Source: an uncultured Clostridia bacterium
GTDB taxonomy: Bacteria; Bacillota; Clostridia; Oscillospirales; Ruminococcaceae
Reading direction: 5' to 3'
Length of the DNA stretch: 34,225 nt
Assembly (NCBI GenBank): GCA_947625735.1
Contig: CANQPL010000025.1
Location: 1-34,225, forward strand
Each line of letters opens with the position of its first letter. Positions within the stretch are counted from its first letter, which is position 1. This document shows positions 7,360 to 13,770 of the stretch, piece after piece. The notes below the pieces were generated by a model. That model did not search any database and was not told where the DNA came from. It worked only from the letters and a program-made list of their open reading frames with translations. Both the position numbers and the translations under genes were made by a program.

Positions 7360-7628
7360 CCCCAACAAAAATTTTCATCAAACTGCCGCCCGGACTGCGC
7401 AATAACTGCGCCAAATCAGATTAAAACATAATTACGCAGGAGCGTGAAAATAGCCGTAAAAACTGCAAAAATAGAAACGGGCAGATAAGCCCGTTCAAAT
7501 TTAGCAAGCACGGTATGACATATTACGATATGAAAAATCGTAAACCCCATACGGCTTGTCAGGGAAAATTTTTCCCTAAAACCCCTGGGAGAACTGCACA
7601 GCCGTCAAAAATGCAGAAAGGAGATAAA
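7360..7628. other. gene-free region with hairpins before mobC; possible oriT
   Basis: No gene is seen here. It holds AACGGGC/GCCCGTT (7476-7495, six-base loop), TTACGAT/ATCGTAA (7523-7543, seven-base loop) and a near-palindrome AGGGAAAATTTTTCCCT just after 7560. Inverted repeats directly upstream of a MobC-type gene are where a mobilisation origin (oriT) normally lies, so this is the best candidate in the window. I see no known nic sequence. The first hairpin, flanked by T-rich sequence on both strands, could instead be a terminator. Confidence 0.35.
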
Positions 7629-8585
7629 ATGTCAGTATTCAAAAAAACAGGCGAGCGATTCCTTGCAAGGCTATTCAAGCACAAGGAAATTGATGAACTT
7701 TCCGAAGAATTGGCGCACAATTATGCGGACGAAATGCAGCAAAATTTGCTGTCCGAAAATGCTGAAACATCGTTCAAAAGCAGGGGCGATTTTTGCAGAT
7801 ATTCTGCCCTTAACGTGATGAATGTTGAGGAAGATTTTGAGGACATTAAGCAGATAGCAAGGTACATTTCATCTATTTCAAATTCGTTCAATCAGATTGC
7901 ATTCAGAATCAACAAAGGCGGCAAATTTTACGATGAAGATATTGCCGCCATGAAAGCGAGGTTAGAGGAAATTTGGCAGTTACTCGTAATAGTTTTTCAA
8001 AAAAATTTTTTTCAGCTAAAGCGGTTATACGAGAAATCGTGGGAGGAACTTCCCGGAAACTGCGATACAATGATATATCTGGGCGGCAAAGACCAGTTTA
8101 CAAACGAGTATCTCTCAAAGGAACTGGGAAAGGAAACTATCGACCAGCAGAGCATAAATCAGACAAAGGGAAAGCAAGGCTCATCTTCGTATAACAATGC
8201 AATTCTCGGACGGGAGCTTGCAACAATTGATGAATTATCCACAATGGATAATAACGACTGTATTGTAATGGTCAGAGGTCTGCACCCTTTTATGACGGCT
8301 AAGTTTGACATAATAAACCACCCTCGGTATAATATGCTTGATGAGGCTGACAAGCATAAGAACACATATTATTTAGAGAATAACATAAGGACAATGCCCG
8401 AAACAGAGTATGTTGATTTTTCGGGAATGTACGACAGCGGAAAGGTTGACCCGGATAATTTTATCGAGATAGGCTACGTTACAAGCGATAATGAGATCAT
8501 AAAGTCGGCAGCCGATCTGATGGAGGATATTCCGCAGAATATACGGGAAATGCTTTCCGATATTGACGGCGTTTATGCGGCATAG
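7629..8585 (+). CDS. fusion of MobC-like N-terminus to VirD4/TraG C-terminus
   Basis: A 318-residue open frame with two unlike halves. Residues 1-120 resemble a MobC relaxosome accessory protein: SFKSRGDFCRYSAL near 48-61 and YISSISNSFNQIAFRINKGG at 79-98, then MKARLEEIW. Residues from about 121 match the end of a VirD4/TraG type IV coupling protein: QLKRLYEKSWEELPGNCD, YLGGKDQFTNEYLSKELGKE, GRELATIDEL and RGLHPFMTAKFDI. The Walker A ATPase core and membrane part of VirD4 are absent, as is any relaxase gene between. The join lies near an A7T7 tract (7999-8012). ATG at 7629 follows AAAGGAG; the frame is also open further upstream. It cannot work as a coupling protein. An in-frame internal deletion is the simplest explanation. 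Confidence 0.75.
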   Translation: MSVFKKTGERFLARLFKHKEIDELSEELAHNYADEMQQNLLSENAETSFKSRGDFCRYSALNVMNVEEDFEDIKQIARYISSISNSFNQIAFRINKGGKFYDEDIAAMKARLEEIWQLLVIVFQKNFFQLKRLYEKSWEELPGNCDTMIYLGGKDQFTNEYLSKELGKETIDQQSINQTKGKQGSSSYNNAILGRELATIDELSTMDNNDCIVMVRGLHPFMTAKFDIINHPRYNMLDEADKHKNTYYLENNIRTMPETEYVDFSGMYDSGKVDPDNFIEIGYVTSDNEIIKSAADLMEDIPQNIREMLSDIDGVYAA

Positions 8586-8620
8586 ATGAAAAAACACAAC
8601 TCGAAAGGGCGTGATTTAAT

Positions 8621-8791
8621 TTGTTTAACGAAAAGGAAATAGAATATATCCGCAGAACGATTGAAAACGGAAATAATATATTGATACGAAAGAGTAAGAA
8701 TGACATACTCATATTGGAGCAGCGAACAAAAACCCTAAGCAGATTTGACAAGGACAGACAGATTTCCGAAAAGGAAAAGAAGGAAACATAG
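8621..8791 (+). CDS. small hypothetical protein downstream of virD4
   Basis: A 56-residue frame starting at TTG 8621 (MFNEKEIEYIRRTIENGNN...), rich in charged residues and predicted helical, ending at TAG 8789-8791. A small charged protein at this place after virD4 is common in Tn1549-like elements. The ribosome site (AAAGGGCGTGAT) is weak, and an overlapping 18-codon frame begins at ATG 8586. Confidence is therefore limited. The stretch from 8792 to 8942 holds no gene that I can support. Confidence 0.45.
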   Translation: MFNEKEIEYIRRTIENGNNILIRKSKNDILILEQRTKTLSRFDKDRQISEKEKKET

Positions 8792-8942
8792 GTATTCACA
8801 TTATAAAATATTGTTGGTCTCAGCGAAAAAACACTTGATATGAATGCACTCGGAGTACCCGATAATATTTGTGATTTACATAGATAAAGGTGATCCATAC
8901 AACAGAATAGGCATATCGGACTTGCGGTATGGAACAGCTATC

Positions 8943-8987
8943 GGAGCTAAGGAATACGAACATTTCGTATTCTTTAGCTCCTTTTTT
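8943..8987 (+). terminator. strong rho-independent terminator
   Basis: An 18-bp stem with one G-U pair (8943-8960 with 8964-8981, loop CAT) is followed by six T. It closes the mobC-virD4 transcript and separates it from the Maff2-VirB6-PrgI-VirB4 genes, which therefore need their own promoter. Confidence 0.9.
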
Positions 8988-9048
8988 GTTGCTGTCACAG
9001 CAAAATCTCCCGACCCTCGGCAGAAAATAATTAACTCGTGCGTGTAAG

Positions 9049-9077
9049 CGGACAGGCGGTTTTGCTTGATATATAAA
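9049..9077 (+). promoter_or_regulatory. possible promoter of the type IV secretion operon
   Basis: CGGACA (9049-9054), 17 bases and TATAAA (9072-9077) lie 23 bases before the Maff2 start and after the strong terminator. The boxes match the consensus at four and five of six positions. Because of the terminator, a promoter is expected in this gap; the exact boxes are uncertain. Confidence 0.35.
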
Positions 9078-9100
9078 AATTTTTAAGGAGGTTCACTAAG

Positions 9101-9514
9101 ATGAACAGATTTACAAAGGCAATTGACAATGTACAGACCAAGGCAGCGGAGATTGGAGCAAGAGCAACGCTAACGGCTACAAATTCCGTAGGCAGACTTA
9201 TGACCACAAGAGCGGGAAAGGTTATGCTTGCCGTTCCTATGGCAATGTCGGCTTGTACGGTTAATGCGTATGCGGCAGGAAACAGCGGATCAACTGCACA
9301 GGGAATGATAGACGGGATTATGGGAATTTTAGGTCCCGGCGTTATCGGTCTGGGATCGCTTGTAGCCATTGTGGGCGGCATTCAGACGGGCGTAGGCTTT
9401 AAGGACGATAACGCAGACGGTAAGACAAGAGGCTTTCAGACGCTGATCGGCGGTGCGATAATTGCCGCTGTAGGCGCACTTGTACCCACAACTATCTCCA
9501 TATCGGGATCATAA
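9101..9514 (+). CDS. Maff2 family T4SS protein (pilin-like)
   Basis: A 137-residue protein with AAGGAGG ahead of the ATG. A hydrophobic segment at about residues 40-58 (AGKVMLAVPMAMSA, then AYAAG) looks like a signal peptide cleaved near residue 58-60, after a long positively charged leader. The mature part has two membrane segments: GIMGILGPGVIGLGSLVAIVG (about 72-92) and FQTLIGGAIIAAVGALVPT (about 112-130). Maff2 proteins are small hydrophobic subunits found just before VirB6 in clostridial conjugative elements and resemble VirB2/TrbC pilins in size and topology. The N-terminal leader is longer than in the short Maff2 proteins I know. It is the first gene after the terminator at 8943-8987. 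Confidence 0.8.
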   Translation: MNRFTKAIDNVQTKAAEIGARATLTATNSVGRLMTTRAGKVMLAVPMAMSACTVNAYAAGNSGSTAQGMIDGIMGILGPGVIGLGSLVAIVGGIQTGVGFKDDNADGKTRGFQTLIGGAIIAAVGALVPTTISISGS

Positions 9515-9537
9515 TGCAGAACTAAAAAAATTTTTTC

Positions 9538-9582
9538 CGCAGCGGGCAGCCGATACATATTTCACTTTAGCCGTCCGCTGCG
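9538..9582 (+). other. hairpin between Maff2 and VirB6 genes
   Basis: CGCAGCGGGC (9538-9547) pairs with GTCCGCTGCG (9573-9582) with one G-U pair, around a 25-base loop. No T run follows on the plus strand, so it is not a classic terminator. A stable stem just after a pilin-like gene could protect the upstream mRNA end and give more Maff2 than VirB6, or mask the VirB6 ribosome site eight bases further on. Confidence 0.5.
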
Positions 9583-9603
9583 AAATATGAAAGGAGCTTG
9601 AAA

Positions 9604-10440
9604 ATGGGAGACCCAAGTAAATGGCAGGAGGCGTTTGAGGACGCAGTAAATCTCATAAAAACAGAAGCGGACGGATTTTCTCAGGTGCTTGATGTTCTTG
9701 TGGGCTTTGATGTGGTCAGCGAATGCGGTACTGCAATAGACGTTTTTACTGCCGCAGGAACGGCGTTAATGGCATTGTTTTTCTGTATGGAGGCGTTTAC
9801 CTACTGTGCCGCCATTGACTTTAACGGAGGCATAGAGGGCGCACTCAGGATTGCAATGAAGCTCATTGTAAGCGAAATAATCATACAGAACACGGGGAAT
9901 ATTGTGGGAGCAATATCGGGATTATTCCGCTCGGCAACGCTTACCTCATACAGCGACGCCTTTTCGGGAATAAGCAGTTCATTTGCGGCGGCGGCCACAG
10001 CAGGGACTGTTGACGGCGGAGTGCTGGATATTAACTATATCTGCCTTTCTTTTTTGCTTATCATAGTTGCGATCGTGCTGTTTATACTGCTTTCAATGGT
10101 AGTCGTCTCAATGCTGGGCGTTGTTTTTGAAACGGGAATTTTAGTGGCAATATCCCCCGTGGCGTTATCGACCCTTGTAAATTCACAGGCTCGTCAGACG
10201 GGAATATCGTTCATCAAGAATTTTGCCGCTGTATCAATGCAGTGGGGAGTATTGTCAATATGCTTCCTTGCTTACACAAAGATCAGCACGGGAATGACAT
10301 TATCCTTTGCGGACAGCTGCACAAGCGGAGGATTGCTTATACACATTATGCAGTTTGCAACGCCCTTGCTTTGTGTGGTAATGCTTGCGGTCACCGTTTC
10401 AAAGGCAAGCGAAATAACCAAACGTGCGTTAGGAGGCTAA
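9604..10440 (+). CDS. VirB6/TrbL-like T4SS inner-membrane protein
   Basis: A 278-residue polytopic membrane protein. After a soluble start of about 40 residues, hydrophobic segments lie at about 45-68, 82-105, 146-190 (two segments around ICLSFLLIIVAIVLFILL), 205-225 and 250-268. The order and length match the VirB6/TrbL-like subunit of Gram-positive conjugative elements, which forms part of the inner-membrane channel. ATG at 9604 has AAGGAG seven bases upstream; a TTG two codons earlier is less likely. It is followed four bases later by the PrgI gene, whose ribosome site lies within its 3' end. Confidence 0.8.
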   Translation: MGDPSKWQEAFEDAVNLIKTEADGFSQVLDVLVGFDVVSECGTAIDVFTAAGTALMALFFCMEAFTYCAAIDFNGGIEGALRIAMKLIVSEIIIQNTGNIVGAISGLFRSATLTSYSDAFSGISSSFAAAATAGTVDGGVLDINYICLSFLLIIVAIVLFILLSMVVVSMLGVVFETGILVAISPVALSTLVNSQARQTGISFIKNFAAVSMQWGVLSICFLAYTKISTGMTLSFADSCTSGGLLIHIMQFATPLLCVVMLAVTVSKASEITKRALGG

Positions 10441-10444
10441 GAAA

Positions 10445-10891
10445 ATGATAAAAGCAGACATTCCGCAGGACGTTACGGAATACAAAGAGCAGTTTTTTCT
10501 CGGAATGACGGGCAGACAGTTTATCTGCGTGGCAGTAATGCTGATACTTGCGGTCATAACGTTTCTGTTCGGAAGAAATTTTGTAACGCCCGATATTCTT
10601 GTGTACCTCATAATCCTTGAAGTCGCTCCCCTTGCGGCGGTTGGATTTTTGAAATACAACGGTATGGGAGTAGAAAAAATTGCCGTTAAGGTAATGGATT
10701 TCTATTTTTCAAACAAACGGCGGAAAATGGTATATTTATCCCCCGAAACGGAGATACACGACAAGGTGAGAAATATCAGCCTTGCGGAGCTTGAAGCCGA
10801 ACGTAAAGCGGAGCTTAAAGAGCAGAAGAAAGCGGAAAAAGCCGCTAAGAAAAACCGGAAAGGAAGATGTGATAGCAATGGGCGAAAATAA
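10445..10891 (+). CDS. PrgI family T4SS protein (VirB3-like)
   Basis: A 148-residue protein with the PrgI signature at its N-terminus: IPQDVTEYKEQFFLGMTGRQ, then two adjacent membrane segments at about residues 26-43 and 50-67, then a basic, lysine-rich cytoplasmic tail. PrgI is the VirB3 counterpart in Gram-positive type IV secretion and sits beside the VirB4 ATPase, sometimes fused to it. Here the VirB4 gene starts 14 bases before its end, which suggests coupled translation. The tail (AERKAELKEQKKAEKAAKK) is a likely charged helix. Confidence 0.88.
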   Translation: MIKADIPQDVTEYKEQFFLGMTGRQFICVAVMLILAVITFLFGRNFVTPDILVYLIILEVAPLAAVGFLKYNGMGVEKIAVKVMDFYFSNKRRKMVYLSPETEIHDKVRNISLAELEAERKAELKEQKKAEKAAKKNRKGRCDSNGRK

Positions 10892-13748
10892 CAGAATTAC
10901 AGCCGAAATAGATGTGGAAGCAGCTGTTTCCGAGATAGCCGCAAGAGAGGTATCGGCGGTTATGGAAAGCGGGAGAGGAGATATTGAAAGCGATGTTTCC
11001 GAGGATAATTTTACCGTGACAGATATTTCCAAAGATACATTTACGGAAAATTTTACAACGGCAGTTACGGATAATTCATTGCTGCCTCCCGAAACCACAG
11101 CGGTTTTTACGGAAACGGAGGAAACCTTATCCGTATCGGTAATTGAACCTTTGGAAACGTCTGAAGTTGTTGTCAGCGAGCCGGAAGCGTCAATTGCACC
11201 CGTGCAGATGACCGTTCCCGTCCTTGTTGCTTTACTTGCTTTGTCGGCACTTGCACTGAAAAAGTTTAATTACAAAAGGGACGGAAAAACAAGGGAAAGA
11301 AAATACGCAAAGGACAAGGACGCAGAGCGTATAGAGATGAACAAGGCTAAAAAATCAAGGAAAAAGGACAGTAAAAATCCCGTCGAAAAAGAAAAGCGGA
11401 ATTTGTCAAAGAAAACCCTTGACACTGTTCCCTACAAGCAGATACTGTCCGATAACATATGGTATCTGGGTAAAAAAATGTACTCAAAGGCCTATACTTT
11501 TGACGACATTAACTTCAACCTTGCGGACGAAGAGCAGCAGTATGCGTATCTCGATAAATACATTGAGTTTATGAATATCCTTGATGATACGGTTGACTGT
11601 CAGATTTGTTTGTGGAACAGTATGGTGAACGTGGACGAGTTCCGCCACCGTATTCTAATGAAGCAGACAGCGGATGATTTTTTCAATCTGCGGTTTGAGT
11701 ACAATAACCGTGTGCTGGAGGAAAATATCAAAAAAGGACAAAACGCCGTTCAGAAGCATATGTACATAACCCTTACGATAAAGGCGGCGGACGAGGAGAC
11801 TGCAAAAAGAAAATTCAAATCTCTTGATATTGCCGCCGTAAATTCATTTAACCGTATCGGGAATACTGATCTGCGTGTGCTTACCTCGCAGGAACGTGTG
11901 GAAATGCTGAAAGATTTCTACATTGGTGCAAATGAACGCCCTGTTCCGCAGCTTACGGAGGAAAATTTCAAGCGCGGAGAGGATAAACTCTACTGCTCAC
12001 CCGACTATTTCGATTTCAAAAAGGATTACTTTATGTTTGACGATACATACGCAAAAGTTGTGTACATAAGGGAATATCCCGCAACGGCAACAAGCGAGAT
12101 TTTTACCGACCTTTTGAAAACGGGAATTGAAATAATGATAACTACGAATATCGAAACCTACGACAGTGCAGCGGCAAGAAAATTGGTACAGCGGCAGATA
12201 ACCGCTATTGATACCGATATGGCTAAACGTGAGGTTGCGGCGGCACAGCACGGTAATTTTTCTACACAAATGCCGCAGAGAATAAAAAATCAGCGTGACA
12301 GCATGGTTGCCGTATACGACAAGATCACAATGCAGGATCAGAAGCTGTTCCTTACAAATATTCAGATTTTGATTAAGGCAAAATCCTATGAAGAACTGAT
12401 GAACAATGCAGAGATCGTTGAAAGCACCCTGAAGCGTTCGGGCTGTGCAAAGGGGGAAATGGCGTGGGAGCAGGAGGACGGAATGTGCGATTGTCTGCCC
12501 TGCGGTTATCAGCGTAAATTCGGCTGGCTGCGGACAATGCCCTCGGAGGCTGTTGCGATATTTATGCCCTTTAACGTTAAGGAAATGCAAATGCCGAACG
12601 CCGTGTATTACGGTCTGAACGTTCTGTCCCATAACGTCATAACCTTTGACAGAATAGCAGGACTTGTAAATCCTGCGGGCTTTGTTCTCGCCTGCCCCGG
12701 TGCCGGAAAATCGTTCTTTGTGAAAAGAGAATTGATAGACGTTTTCCTGCGGAATAAAAATGCGGACATAATTATCATCGACCCCGAACGTGAATACTGG
12801 AAGCTCGCAGAGGCGTTTAACGGAACGGTTGTCAGATTTGCAAACGGCTCAAAAAACTATATCAATCCATTTGACTTTGACTTCCGTCTGCTTGACGATG
12901 ATGAGATTGACATTATCGCCGACAAGTGCCAGCTTATCACTTCATTTATTTCTTGTATGGACGCAAAGCACCCTCTCAACGCACAGGAAAAATCCTTTGT
13001 AGACAGGTGCGTGAGAAAAGCATATATCAAGTCAAAGGTCCTTGAAACCCTTGACCCTGCTGATATGCCTACACTCGGAACATTCCTTGAATGTATGAAA
13101 GAGGAAACCGAAAACATAAACAAGGAAATGCGGAATAAGCTGATAGTTACGGTGGATATGTACGTCAACGGTTCGGCAAAATATTTCGATAATCAGACTA
13201 ACGTTGATACCGAAAACCGCTTTATCTCCTATGATATTCGCGACCTTAACGGTAATCTGAAAACACAAAGTATGCTCCTTATCCTTGACTACATCTGGAA
13301 CAGACTGTCAAGAAACAGAGATCTGGGCAGAGCTACCTATATTTATTTTGACGAGGCACACTTGCTTTTTGCCGATGAATACTGCCTTGACTATCTTAAA
13401 ATGTTGTGGAAGCGTGCAAGAAAGTACGGCGGCGTTTTGACGGGAATAACCCAAAATGTAGAGGACTTGCTAAAGGACGAAAAATCCCGTTCTATGCTTT
13501 CCAATTCGGAATTTCTTGCACTCTTGAAGCAAAACTCTACCGACGCCGCTAAATTGCAGGATATACTGCATTTTACCGACAGCGAGATACGGTATGTTAA
13601 GGACACCCCCGCAGGACACGGCATTCTGGTGCTGGGCGGTAAGGATAAAATACCGTTCTTTGACGAATTTCCGAAAGACACAGAGCTTTACGGAATGATG
13701 TCCACCAATTTCAGCGAAACTGCTAAAATGCTTGCGGACAGCGAGTAG
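10878..13748 (+). CDS. VirB4/TraE-type conjugation ATPase with N-terminal membrane extension
   Basis: A 956-residue hexameric T4SS ATPase. Walker A is GAGKS at residues 608-612 (CPGAGKSFF) and Walker B is FDEA with D825-E826; DPEREYW and GVLTGITQNVEDLL are further family blocks. The ordinary VirB4 body starts near residue 180 (TVPYKQILSDNIWYLG). The first 175 residues are unusual: an acidic, Thr/Ser/Glu-rich stretch (1-108), one membrane segment at about 110-128 (VQMTVPVLVALLALSALAL) and a strongly basic stretch (132-175). I chose ATG 10878, 11 bases after AGGAAG; an in-frame GTG nine bases earlier is possible. It overlaps the PrgI gene by 14 bases. Confidence 0.9.
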   Translation: MGENNRITAEIDVEAAVSEIAAREVSAVMESGRGDIESDVSEDNFTVTDISKDTFTENFTTAVTDNSLLPPETTAVFTETEETLSVSVIEPLETSEVVVSEPEASIAPVQMTVPVLVALLALSALALKKFNYKRDGKTRERKYAKDKDAERIEMNKAKKSRKKDSKNPVEKEKRNLSKKTLDTVPYKQILSDNIWYLGKKMYSKAYTFDDINFNLADEEQQYAYLDKYIEFMNILDDTVDCQICLWNSMVNVDEFRHRILMKQTADDFFNLRFEYNNRVLEENIKKGQNAVQKHMYITLTIKAADEETAKRKFKSLDIAAVNSFNRIGNTDLRVLTSQERVEMLKDFYIGANERPVPQLTEENFKRGEDKLYCSPDYFDFKKDYFMFDDTYAKVVYIREYPATATSEIFTDLLKTGIEIMITTNIETYDSAAARKLVQRQITAIDTDMAKREVAAAQHGNFSTQMPQRIKNQRDSMVAVYDKITMQDQKLFLTNIQILIKAKSYEELMNNAEIVESTLKRSGCAKGEMAWEQEDGMCDCLPCGYQRKFGWLRTMPSEAVAIFMPFNVKEMQMPNAVYYGLNVLSHNVITFDRIAGLVNPAGFVLACPGAGKSFFVKRELIDVFLRNKNADIIIIDPEREYWKLAEAFNGTVVRFANGSKNYINPFDFDFRLLDDDEIDIIADKCQLITSFISCMDAKHPLNAQEKSFVDRCVRKAYIKSKVLETLDPADMPTLGTFLECMKEETENINKEMRNKLIVTVDMYVNGSAKYFDNQTNVDTENRFISYDIRDLNGNLKTQSMLLILDYIWNRLSRNRDLGRATYIYFDEAHLLFADEYCLDYLKMLWKRARKYGGVLTGITQNVEDLLKDEKSRSMLSNSEFLALLKQNSTDAAKLQDILHFTDSEIRYVKDTPAGHGILVLGGKDKIPFFDEFPKDTELYGMMSTNFSETAKMLADSE

Positions 13749-13770
13749 GAGCGGAAAGGAGCGATAGGAA

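Noticed and set aside
7515..7628. 38-codon upstream extension of the mobC fusion gene
   Set aside because: The frame is open, but it lacks a ribosome site and crosses the hairpin region, while ATG 7629 has a clear AAAGGAG.
8844..9047. 67-codon plus-strand frame
   Set aside because: It runs through the strong terminator hairpin at 8943-8987, which explains the sequence better, and has no ribosome site.
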